Below, in pieces: positions 33,789 through 41,114 of a DNA stretch of 48,094 bases; positions within the stretch are counted from its first letter, which is position 1; each line of letters opens with the position of its first letter. The position numbers were made by a program, and so were the translations under genes. The notes below the pieces were generated by a model. That model made no database searches and was not told where the DNA came from. It worked only from the letters and a program-made list of their open reading frames with translations. The DNA is from Microvirga massiliensis (GTDB lineage: Bacteria; Pseudomonadota; Alphaproteobacteria; Rhizobiales; Beijerinckiaceae), in the NCBI RefSeq assembly GCF_001006805.1, contig NZ_LN811353.1, positions 482,160 to 530,253 of the forward strand. The letters are read 5' to 3'.

Positions 33789-34583
33789 GTGTCGGCCATG
33801 GCCCCGGGCGCAATCGAGATGCGGCTGCACGTGGCCTGCGCGGTCGCCCGCGAATCCGGCGCACTGGCACGCCGTCACTTCGAGCGCCGCCCGGAAGCCC
33901 TGCAGATCGGGTTCAAGGGACACCAGGACTATCTCTCCGCGATCGACAGCGAAGTCGAGCAACTGATCCGGGACCGGTTTGCAGAGCTCTTTCCCGCGGA
34001 TTCGTTCTACGGAGAGGAGGGCGGCGGCAGTTTCTCCGGACCCGTGTGGGTCGTCGATCCGATCGACGGAACGGCGAATTTCGTCCGGGGCATCCCGCAG
34101 TTCTGCGTCTCGATCGCCTTCGTGGCAGAGGGCCGCGTCGAAGTCGGCGTGATCTACGACTCGATGATGGACGAGCTGTTCGCGGCGAGCAAAGGCTGCG
34201 GCGCCACCCTGGACGGAAGGCCGATGCGGGTCAGCGGCATCGGCGACATCCGCTCATCGAGCATCGAGGCCGGCTGGTCGACGCGGCTTCCGCTCGATCG
34301 CTACGTCGCACTTCTCGCAAAGCTGACGGAGAGCGGGGCCGGCGTGCGGCGTGGCGGGTCCGGCGCCCTCGGCCTCGCCTATGTCGCGGCCGGCCGGATC
34401 GACGGCTATTGCGAGCTGCACATGAATTCGTGGGATGCGCTCGCCGGTATCATCCTGATCCAGGAGGCCGGGGGCTGGACGAACGATTTTCTGGCCGATT
34501 CCGGCCTGACGGAAGGATCGGAGATCCTCGGCTGCACGCTGGAGCTCAGGGATGTACTCGTGTCGCTGACCGGAATCGAGTAG
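33789..34583 (+). CDS. Inositol-monophosphatase-family phosphatase
   Basis: A 264-residue Mg-dependent phosphatase (IMPase/SuhB fold). Metal ligands are visible: Glu76 (FYGEEGGG), Asp90 and Asp93 in the signature WVVDPIDGTANFVRG, and Asp216 in NSWDALAG, which is also the C-terminal family signature. It hydrolyses phosphate from inositol phosphates or related sugar phosphates. The GTG at 33789 has AGAGGAG five bases upstream; an in-frame ATG at 33798 is also possible, and the earliest in-frame start lies inside an operator. It heads a unit with an AfuABC-type ABC transporter, 108 bases downstream. Confidence 0.88.
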   Translation: MSAMAPGAIEMRLHVACAVARESGALARRHFERRPEALQIGFKGHQDYLSAIDSEVEQLIRDRFAELFPADSFYGEEGGGSFSGPVWVVDPIDGTANFVRGIPQFCVSIAFVAEGRVEVGVIYDSMMDELFAASKGCGATLDGRPMRVSGIGDIRSSSIEAGWSTRLPLDRYVALLAKLTESGAGVRRGGSGALGLAYVAAGRIDGYCELHMNSWDALAGIILIQEAGGWTNDFLADSGLTEGSEILGCTLELRDVLVSLTGIE

Positions 34584-34691
34584 CGCACCCGCCCTCTCGC
34601 GGCACGCGATCCACCGATCGGCGCCAATTCGGCGTTGACCCAGGCCAACGGTTTGAGAGGATGGCCGGTACAACAAAAACGGGAGGAACGC

Positions 34692-35741
34692 ATGAAAAAG
34701 TCCATGAAACAATCCGGCCTGCAGGTCGCGGGAATTGTGAGCCTCGCCCTCGCGACACTCGGCGCTCCGTCGCCGGCCACGGCCGAGGATTCTCTCGTCC
34801 TTTACTGCGCCGTGAACGAGCCCTGGTGCCGTGCCGCCTCGAGCGCCTTCGAGCGCGAGACCGGGATCAAGGTCGCGATGACCCGCAAGAGCTCGGGCGA
34901 GATCTACGCGCAGGTAAAGGCGGAATCGGCGAATCCGCGCGGTGATATCTGGTGGGGCGGCACGGGCGATCCGCACGTCACCGCTGCCCAGGAGGGCCTG
35001 ACGGTCGAATACAAGTCTCCGATGCTCGGCGAGCTGCAGGATTGGGCCGTCCGGCAATGGGAGCAGGCGAAGGGACGTACCGTCGGCATCTACTCCGGTG
35101 CGCTCGGCTTCGGCTACAACGCCAAAATCCTGAAATCCCGCAACTTGCCGGAGCCGAAATGCTGGGCGGACCTCCTCGATCCGAAATTCCGGGACGAGGT
35201 GCAAGTCGCAGACCCGAATTCGTCCGGGACAGCCTACACGCTTCTCGCGACGATCGTGCAGATCATGGGTGAGGACAAGGGGTTCGAATACCTCAAGAGC
35301 CTCCACAAGAACGTGAACCAATACACGAAATCGGGCGCGGCTCCGGCGAAAGCCGTCAGTCTCGGCGAGACGGCGATCGGCATCGTGTTCATGCACGACA
35401 TGATCACCATGGCGATCGAGAACCCCGACGTGAAGACGGTCGCGCCTTGCGAGGGTACCGGCTACGAGATCGGGTCGATGTCGATCATCAAGGGAGCCAG
35501 GAATCCCGAGAGCGCCAAGAAGTTCTACGATTGGGCGCTGACTCCGGCCGCCCAGGTGCTCGGTGCGGAGACCAAGCAGTTCCAAGTGCCGTCGAACAAG
35601 AACACGCCGATACCGCCGGAGGCCCCGAAGCTCTCCGAGATCAAGCTGATCAACTACGACTTCGAGAAATACGGTTCGGTGGACGAGCGCCGTCGTCTGC
35701 TCGCCAAATGGGATCGCGAGGTGAAGAGCCTGCCGAAATAG
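34692..35741 (+). CDS. AfuA/FbpA-type periplasmic binding protein
   Basis: A 349-residue extracellular solute-binding protein (family 1/ferric type II fold) with a Sec signal peptide (MKKSMKQSGLQVAGIVSLAL, cleavage after PATA). The mature protein starts EDSLVLYCAVNEPWCRAASS and has IKVAMTRKSSGEIYAQVKAE, GDIWWGGTGDPHVTAAQEGL, YSGALGFGYNAKIL and FQVPSNKNTPIPPEA near the end. The Tyr-Tyr pair that binds Fe(III) in true FbpA is not evident. AfuA proteins of this group were shown in Actinobacillus to bind hexose phosphates rather than iron. A GGGAGGAACGC site precedes the ATG. Neighbouring IMPase and iol genes point to a phosphorylated inositol or sugar. Confidence 0.85.
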   Translation: MKKSMKQSGLQVAGIVSLALATLGAPSPATAEDSLVLYCAVNEPWCRAASSAFERETGIKVAMTRKSSGEIYAQVKAESANPRGDIWWGGTGDPHVTAAQEGLTVEYKSPMLGELQDWAVRQWEQAKGRTVGIYSGALGFGYNAKILKSRNLPEPKCWADLLDPKFRDEVQVADPNSSGTAYTLLATIVQIMGEDKGFEYLKSLHKNVNQYTKSGAAPAKAVSLGETAIGIVFMHDMITMAIENPDVKTVAPCEGTGYEIGSMSIIKGARNPESAKKFYDWALTPAAQVLGAETKQFQVPSNKNTPIPPEAPKLSEIKLINYDFEKYGSVDERRRLLAKWDREVKSLPK

Positions 35742-35763
35742 CCTCTTCACCGGGTTCGGGTTG

Positions 35764-37956
35764 ATGAGGAAGAGTGCCGGGGCCTGGCTCGTTGCGGGCT
35801 GGGCCGGATTCGCGCTGCTGCCCTGGTACGAGACAGGCTCATGGCCCTGGCCGGCGGGCGTTGGCCATGCGGAAAGCGCGCTGGCCCTTCTCGCAACCGG
35901 CCAGGCAATGTGGCTCCTGCCGATCGGTCTGGCCCTTGTTGTGGCGAGCTCGGCTCTCCTCCCGACGGCCCGCCGCGAGAATGCGGCCCGGTGGCTCGTC
36001 ATCAGCGGCGGCGCCGGATTGGGCCTGCTGATCCTCCAGGCCTTCGCGATCGGCCTGAACGGTTGGGCGTTTCCCAACCTCGATGCGCTTTTCGGAGCGC
36101 CGGGGCCTTCGCAGGCCGGAATCGGCCTCGGCGCGGCCCTCACCGCGCTCGCTCTCCTGATGATGCTGTCCTACGGGCTCGCCGGGCTCGGATGGTGTCG
36201 CGGCGACGCCTTCGTGGTCGGCGCGATCGCACTCGTGGTCTCGCTGATCACGCTGTTCGTGTTCTATCCCGTGCTCCGCATCCTGACGAGCGCCGTCGAG
36301 GATGATGCGGGGCACACATCTCTTTCGGTTTTTGTCGGGAAGCTGTTCGACCCGTCTATCTGGGGACTGGACTGCCTGACCTCGAACCTCAACTGCGGCG
36401 TCGCCTGGAACACGCTTTTCCTGGCCTTGCTCGTGGCTGGCGGGACGACGCTTCTCGGCCTGGCCTTCGCACTGATTGCGACCCGGACGGCTTTTCGCTT
36501 CAAGGGCGTGCTCCGCGTACTGACGGTGCTCCCGATCATCACGCCGCCTTTCGTGATCGGCCTGGCTCTGATCCTGCTGTTCGGGCGCTCCGGCGCGGTA
36601 TCGGCCTTTCTCTTCGAGACGTTCGGCATTCCGCGCAGCCGCTGGATCTACGGCCTCCCCGGCATTCTGATCGCGCAACTTCTCGCATTCACGCCAATCG
36701 CCTTTCTCGTGCTGATCGGCGTCGTGCAGGGCATCAGCCCGTCGCTCGAAGAAGCTTCGCAGACCCTTCGGGCGAAGAGCTGGACGACCTTTCGCACGGT
36801 GACGCTGCCGCTCATGCGACCGGGCCTCGCCAATGCGTTTCTGCTCGGGTTCATCGAAAGCATGGCCGATTTCGGAAACCCGCTCGTGCTCGGCGGAAAC
36901 TACGAGGTGCTGTCGACGAAGATCTTTTTCGCAGTTGTCGGAGCGGCGCACGACCAGGGACGAGCAGCCGTCCTCTCTCTCATCCTCCTCGCCTTCACGC
37001 TCGGAGCGTTCTGGCTGCAATATGCCTGGCTCGGCAAGCGCGTCTACACGACGGTCACCGGCAAGGGCGATGCCGGAGTGACACCCCCGCTTCCCAGGCC
37101 GGTCGCCTGGCTCTGCTTCGCGACGGCCATTCCCTGGGCGATCTTCACGTTCGCGATCTACATCATCATCGTGTTCGCGAGCTTCGTGAAAACCATGGGC
37201 TACGACTACACGCTGACGCTCGAGCATTTCACAACCGGGTTCCGCATCGAGCAGACGCCGCGCGGGCTCTTCTTCTCCGGAAGCGCCTGGAACTCCCTGT
37301 TCACCACCATGGAGGTTGCGCTCCTGGCGGCGCCTCTCACGGCACTCGTCGGGCTTCTCACAGCTTATCTGCTGACGCGCCAGAATTTCATGGGCCGGCG
37401 CGCCTTCGAGTTCGGCACGATGCTGAGCTTCGCGATTCCCGGAACCGTCGTCGGCATCAGCTACATTCTCGCTTTCAACGTGCCGCCCGTCGAGATCACC
37501 GGAACGGGTCTCATCCTCATCATCTCCTTCGTGTTCCGGAACATGCCGGTCGCCGTGCGCTCCGGCATCGCCACTATGAGCCAGATCGACAAGAGTCTCG
37601 ACGAGGCCTCTCTGACCTTGGGCGCGCGCTCCTTCGCGACGGTCCGCCGGGTCATCATGCCATTGCTGCGGCCGGCCATCGTCGCGGCGCTCGTCTACAG
37701 CTTCGTGCGCGCCATCACGGGGGTGAGCGCCGTGATCTTCCTGGTCTCTGCGGAGTACAACATGGCGACGACCTATATCGTCGGGCGCGTGGAGGCCGGC
37801 GAGTTCGGCCTCGCCATCGCCTATTCGACGGTTCTGATCGCCGTGATGCTGGTCACGATTCTCATTTTTCAGGGGCTCGTCGGCGAGCGCCGGCTCGGGC
37901 GTCGCGCCGAAACGAGGACGATACCGACGCCGGCTCCCGCCGTTGCGACGCGCTGA
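35764..37956 (+). CDS. AfuB/FbpB-type ABC transporter permease (two fused domains)
   Basis: A 730-residue inner-membrane protein. About four extra helices at the N-terminus (residues 1-170) precede two BPD_transp_1 domains, each with its EAA coupling loop: LEEASQTLRAKSWTTFRTVT at about 329-348 and DEASLTLGARSFATVRRVIM at about 613-633. The two halves together replace a permease dimer. A long periplasmic insertion with two Cys (GLDCLTSNLNCGVAW, near 203-216) lies before the first domain. This is the layout of AfuB. It begins 22 bases after the binding protein gene stops and ends two bases before the ATPase gene. A TTG immediately precedes the chosen ATG. Confidence 0.9.
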   Translation: MRKSAGAWLVAGWAGFALLPWYETGSWPWPAGVGHAESALALLATGQAMWLLPIGLALVVASSALLPTARRENAARWLVISGGAGLGLLILQAFAIGLNGWAFPNLDALFGAPGPSQAGIGLGAALTALALLMMLSYGLAGLGWCRGDAFVVGAIALVVSLITLFVFYPVLRILTSAVEDDAGHTSLSVFVGKLFDPSIWGLDCLTSNLNCGVAWNTLFLALLVAGGTTLLGLAFALIATRTAFRFKGVLRVLTVLPIITPPFVIGLALILLFGRSGAVSAFLFETFGIPRSRWIYGLPGILIAQLLAFTPIAFLVLIGVVQGISPSLEEASQTLRAKSWTTFRTVTLPLMRPGLANAFLLGFIESMADFGNPLVLGGNYEVLSTKIFFAVVGAAHDQGRAAVLSLILLAFTLGAFWLQYAWLGKRVYTTVTGKGDAGVTPPLPRPVAWLCFATAIPWAIFTFAIYIIIVFASFVKTMGYDYTLTLEHFTTGFRIEQTPRGLFFSGSAWNSLFTTMEVALLAAPLTALVGLLTAYLLTRQNFMGRRAFEFGTMLSFAIPGTVVGISYILAFNVPPVEITGTGLILIISFVFRNMPVAVRSGIATMSQIDKSLDEASLTLGARSFATVRRVIMPLLRPAIVAALVYSFVRAITGVSAVIFLVSAEYNMATTYIVGRVEAGEFGLAIAYSTVLIAVMLVTILIFQGLVGERRLGRRAETRTIPTPAPAVATR

Positions 37957-37958
37957 GG

Positions 37959-39038
37959 ATGCGAACGAAGATGAACAAGCGCGGTCCGGCCTCCGTCGAA
38001 TTCCGATCCGTCACGAAGCGCTATGGCGCCGTGACGGCCGTCGACGACGTATCCTTCACGATCGAGCCGGGCACGCTCGTCACCCTGCTCGGGCCGTCAG
38101 GTTGCGGAAAGACCACGACCCTGCGTCTGATCGCGGGGCTCGAGATGGCGACGTCCGGAACGATCGCGATCGGTGGCCATGACGTCACGAACCTGTCCGC
38201 CTCCGAGCGGGACGTGAGCATGGTATTTCAATCCTATGCGCTCTTCCCGCATATGAGCGTGATCGAGAACGTCGCGTACGGCCCGACCGTGCAGGGCTTG
38301 CCCAAACGCCAGGCCCGCGAACTTGCGCTCGAGAAGCTCGAACTCGTCGGGTTGCAGGGGCTCGAGAACCGCTCGCCCTCCGAACTCTCGGGAGGTCAGC
38401 AGCAGCGCGTGGCCGTGGCGCGAGCCCTCGTGCTGGAACCGCAGGTGCTTCTCTTCGACGAGCCGCTGTCCAACCTCGACGCCAAGCTCCGGCGCCGCGT
38501 GCGCGACGATATCCGGGAACTGCAGCAGAACCTCAATCTGACGGTCGCTTATGTCACGCATGATCAGGAGGAGGCGCTTGCGGTCTCCGACCGGATCATC
38601 GTCATGTCGAATGCACGGATCGCACAGACCGGCACGCCGCGCGAGCTCTACGAAGAGCCCGCGAGCCTGTTCGTGGCGGACTTCATCGGCGATGCGAATC
38701 TCGTCGATGCCGAGCTCCTGGAGGAGCGGGGTGATCGCGCCCTCGCGCGCTTCGGCCAGCTCGAACTGGAGCTCCCACGCCGCGGTGCGGTGTCCGGCTC
38801 GATCAAGCTCGCCGTCCGCCCCGATGCGGTCATGATCCACCGCACCCGTCCTGCGCGCGCAGCCATCGAAGCGCGCATCGCAAAGGCTGCGTATCTCGGC
38901 AAGCACATCGAATACACGGTTGCGAGCCGGATGGGCGATTTGTTCGTGATCGACCGGGCCGAGCGGCAGCCGGTGAGCCCCGGTACGGAAGTCTGGCTGA
39001 GCTTCGCAGAGCGGGACGTCACGATCATTCCGGCCTGA
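37959..39038 (+). CDS. AfuC/FbpC-type ABC transporter ATP-binding protein
   Basis: A 359-residue ATPase. Walker A GPSGCGKTT (45-53), Q-loop Gln91 (VFQSYALF), signature LSGGQQQR (143-150), Walker B VLLFDEP (Asp167-Glu168) and switch His201 (VTHDQEEA). A C-terminal TOBE-type regulatory domain covers about 250-355 (KLAVRPDAVMIHR, YLGKHIEYTV). Such domains occur in ferric, polyamine and sugar-phosphate importers. The gene follows the permease by two bases, so translation is coupled. An in-frame ATG at 37971 is a possible alternative start. Confidence 0.92.
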   Translation: MRTKMNKRGPASVEFRSVTKRYGAVTAVDDVSFTIEPGTLVTLLGPSGCGKTTTLRLIAGLEMATSGTIAIGGHDVTNLSASERDVSMVFQSYALFPHMSVIENVAYGPTVQGLPKRQARELALEKLELVGLQGLENRSPSELSGGQQQRVAVARALVLEPQVLLFDEPLSNLDAKLRRRVRDDIRELQQNLNLTVAYVTHDQEEALAVSDRIIVMSNARIAQTGTPRELYEEPASLFVADFIGDANLVDAELLEERGDRALARFGQLELELPRRGAVSGSIKLAVRPDAVMIHRTRPARAAIEARIAKAAYLGKHIEYTVASRMGDLFVIDRAERQPVSPGTEVWLSFAERDVTIIPA

Positions 39039-39119
39039 GCGACGCGCGAGGTCAGTTGCAGGGAGCGGCCGGATCGGGAGTGCCTTGCTTCCGCCAAGGA
39101 TTGCGCGCCTGATGGAGGA

Positions 39120-39791
39120 ATGAGGCGTATGCAAGATCATTCCATGCCCGTGTCAGGCCGGCGGGAGGTGCTCCTCGGCAGCCTTGCCATCGCCTCGACC
39201 CTGATCCTCCCGGCGACCGTTCGCGCGCAAAGCCGGACGCTCGTCGTCACGCCCGCCCAGACGCCCGGGCCCTTCTATCCGGACCAGTTCCCGTCCGACG
39301 TCGACAACGACCTCGTCCTGCTGCGGGGCGCCGAGGCCCGCGCCGAAGGAACGATCACCCACGTCATGGGGCATGTCCTCGATTTACGAGGGCAACCGGT
39401 TCCCGGCGCGCAGGTCGAGATCTGGCAGTGCGATGCACATGGACGGTATCTCCACCGCGCAGACCGCGGTACGCGCCCGCGCGATACCGCCTTCCAGGGA
39501 TACGGGCGGACGACGACCGGTGGCGACGGTGCCTATCGGTTCCGTACGATCCGTCCCGTCGCCTATCCGGGACGGACGCCGCACATCCATTTCGCCGTGC
39601 GGGCGCCGGATCGGCCCGTTCTCGCCACGCAGATGTATGTAGCCGGCGAGCCGCTGAACGAGCGGGACGGGCTCTATGCGAGCCTGCGTGATCCGCGCCA
39701 GCGCGCGGCCGTCACGGTGAGGCTCACCGAGGCGAGCGGGATCGAGAACGGTGCGCTCGCAGGCACCTTCGACATTGTTCTGGCCGGGTAA
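39120..39791 (+). CDS. Exported intradiol ring-cleavage dioxygenase-like protein
   Basis: A 223-residue protein with a twin-arginine signal (SGRREVLLGSLAIASTLILP, cleavage after VRAQS). The mature domain matches protocatechuate 3,4-dioxygenase beta-type barrels: TPGPFYPDQFP, GHVLDLRGQPVPGAQVEIWQ, CDAHGRYLH and RPVAYPGRTPHIHFAV. The non-haem Fe(III) ligands are all present: Tyr110, Tyr149, His155 and His157. Known family members are cytoplasmic, but Tat-exported relatives of unknown substrate are common in this order. An in-frame ATG at 39129 has better spacing to GGAGGA and may be the true start. It follows the ATPase gene by 81 bases; any link to inositol use is unclear. Confidence 0.87.
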   Translation: MRRMQDHSMPVSGRREVLLGSLAIASTLILPATVRAQSRTLVVTPAQTPGPFYPDQFPSDVDNDLVLLRGAEARAEGTITHVMGHVLDLRGQPVPGAQVEIWQCDAHGRYLHRADRGTRPRDTAFQGYGRTTTGGDGAYRFRTIRPVAYPGRTPHIHFAVRAPDRPVLATQMYVAGEPLNERDGLYASLRDPRQRAAVTVRLTEASGIENGALAGTFDIVLAG

Positions 39792-39865
39792 GCGGGGCGC
39801 CACGAGCAGAATCGAAACATGTGCTCCTTCAAGACGTTGGTTCAGACCAACCGAGGAGCTTTGAC

Positions 39866-40213
39866 ATGGCGAAGCAGCAATCGAGGGCCCAGAAGGAAAC
39901 CGTCGGTCGCGTCATGCACGAGTTCAAGCATGGCGAACTCAGGATGCGCGGCACCGGACCGAAAGTGAAGAATCCGAAGCAGGCGATGGCGATCGCCCTG
40001 CGCGAGGCCGGTGCCTCGGAGCATCAGAGCCGGAGCGAAAAGCAGAAGGCGCTGCGCAAGACGAAGGCGAAGGAACGCCGCGGCGAGACGGCCAAGGCGC
40101 GCAGCGAGGGCGGGAAGACCCGCACCGAACTCTATGCGGAGGCCCGGCGGCGCGACATTCCGGGCCGGTCGAAGATGAGCAAGGCCAAACTGGAGCAGGC
40201 GTTGCACCGGTGA
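39866..40213 (+). CDS. DUF6496 domain protein
   Basis: A 115-residue, very basic protein. The N-terminal half carries the DUF6496 pattern: KETVGRVMHEFKHGELRMRG, TGPKVKNPKQAMAIALREAG. The rest is Lys/Arg/Glu rich and ends in a SAP-like helix pair (KTRTELYAEARRRDIPGRSK, MSKAKLEQALHR), which suggests nucleic-acid binding. Function is unknown; small DUF6496 proteins are widespread in alphaproteobacteria. The ATG at 39866 follows GAGGAGCTTTGAC; an upstream in-frame codon gives an unconvincing extension. Confidence 0.8.
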   Translation: MAKQQSRAQKETVGRVMHEFKHGELRMRGTGPKVKNPKQAMAIALREAGASEHQSRSEKQKALRKTKAKERRGETAKARSEGGKTRTELYAEARRRDIPGRSKMSKAKLEQALHR

Positions 40214-40245
40214 GCGTGTGCTCACGGGCGTTTGGCGCCAGGATT

Positions 40246-40334
40246 CTGGATTGCTTCGCCTCCGGCTCGCAATGACGGGGTGAGTCCGGCGCTCACGCCT
40301 TCCCCGTCATTGCGAACGAAGTGAAGCAATCCAG
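40246..40334. repeat. REPIN-like inverted repeat pair, family A
   Basis: Left unit CTGGATTGCTTCGCCTCCGG then CTCGCAATGACGGGG (40246-40280); right unit CCCCGTCATTGCGAACGAAG then TGAAGCAATCCAG (40302-40334), an inverted copy. The 21-base spacer (TGAGTCCGGCGCTCACGCCTT) shares GTCCGGC and CTCACGCC with the longer spacer at 541-598. It lies between convergent DUF6496 and sodC genes. Confidence 0.8.
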
Positions 40335-40353
40335 ACAGCGCAGCGTCTGGAGG

Positions 40354-40875
40354 TCAACCCTTCTCGATCACGGCGCAGGCGATGCGTGCGCCTGCCTGGC
40401 CCGCGGGCTGCGAGTGGTAGTCGTCCGGGTTGGCGTGGACGACGAGGGCCGATCCGTCCTGGTCGAACAATCCGCCTTCCTCGTCATCGAGCGTCACGCT
40501 CGGGTTGATGACGTGGGCGCGCAACTTGCCGTCTGGTCCGACGAACTGGTTGGGCATGTCGCCGACATGGGGATCGCCGTCGGAATTGTAGCCGTGCTTC
40601 TGGTCGGTGAGCGAGAAGTGGCTGCCGGCCGAATCGAAGTTGGTGTTCGGGTCGCATTTCCCAATCTGGTGGATGTGAAAACCGTGCTCTCCGGGCGGCA
40701 ATCCGGAAATCTCCACGTTGATCAGAACGCCTCCGGCCGTCTCCGTCAGCGTCGCGCGGCCGATCTGCTGGCCCTTGGCATCGATGAAGGTGGCGTGGGC
40801 CTTTTCCGGTGACTGCGCGGCGGCTGGCACCGTGAGTGCGAGCAGGCCCGCCGCACAGAGCATCATTCTCCTCAT
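40354..40875 (-). CDS. sodC: Periplasmic Cu/Zn superoxide dismutase
   Basis: A 173-residue enzyme with a Sec signal (MRRMMLCAAGLLALTVPAAA, cleavage after AAAQS). The mature domain has the family signatures GEHGFHIHQIGKCDPNT (copper His residues and the first disulfide Cys), SAGSHFSLTDQKHGYNSDGD and HVGDMPN (zinc loop), LFDQDGSALVVHANPDDYHS (copper His and second signature), and the closing AGARIACAVIEKG with the second disulfide Cys. It destroys periplasmic superoxide. The start has AAGGAGAG upstream. The gene stands alone. Confidence 0.95.
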   Translation of the reverse strand: MRRMMLCAAGLLALTVPAAAQSPEKAHATFIDAKGQQIGRATLTETAGGVLINVEISGLPPGEHGFHIHQIGKCDPNTNFDSAGSHFSLTDQKHGYNSDGDPHVGDMPNQFVGPDGKLRAHVINPSVTLDDEEGGLFDQDGSALVVHANPDDYHSQPAGQAGARIACAVIEKG

Positions 40876-41114
40876 GTATCTCTCCTTCTTCTGCAGGGCA
40901 GCTTCCGTCGACGTGATCGGGGCGCGGACGCCCGGTGATTCGCCGCTCGCGGGAGCCTACGCCTAATGTCGATCATTGGCGGCGGTTCCGTGGCGGACAG
41001 TCTGCGGCAGGACGTGCTCTCGCGAGACACCACTTCCGCGTGCAGCGTAGCAGATAATGCCGAAGCGGCGCGTTGGCGATATCCTTTTCGGCGCACGGGA
41101 CTTCGCGCGAGCGA

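Noticed and set aside
34254..36143. A 629-codon minus-strand open frame
   Set aside because: Spans three well-supported plus-strand genes and has no family signature.
35839..37227. A 462-codon minus-strand open frame
   Set aside because: Antisense to the AfuB-type permease; charged, low-complexity translation.
34692..39038. The three-gene ABC transporter as a ferric iron importer
   Set aside because: Automatic annotation would say iron, but no Fe-uptake neighbour or Fur-like site was seen and the phosphatase and iol setting fits a phosphorylated ligand better. Not excluded without binding data.
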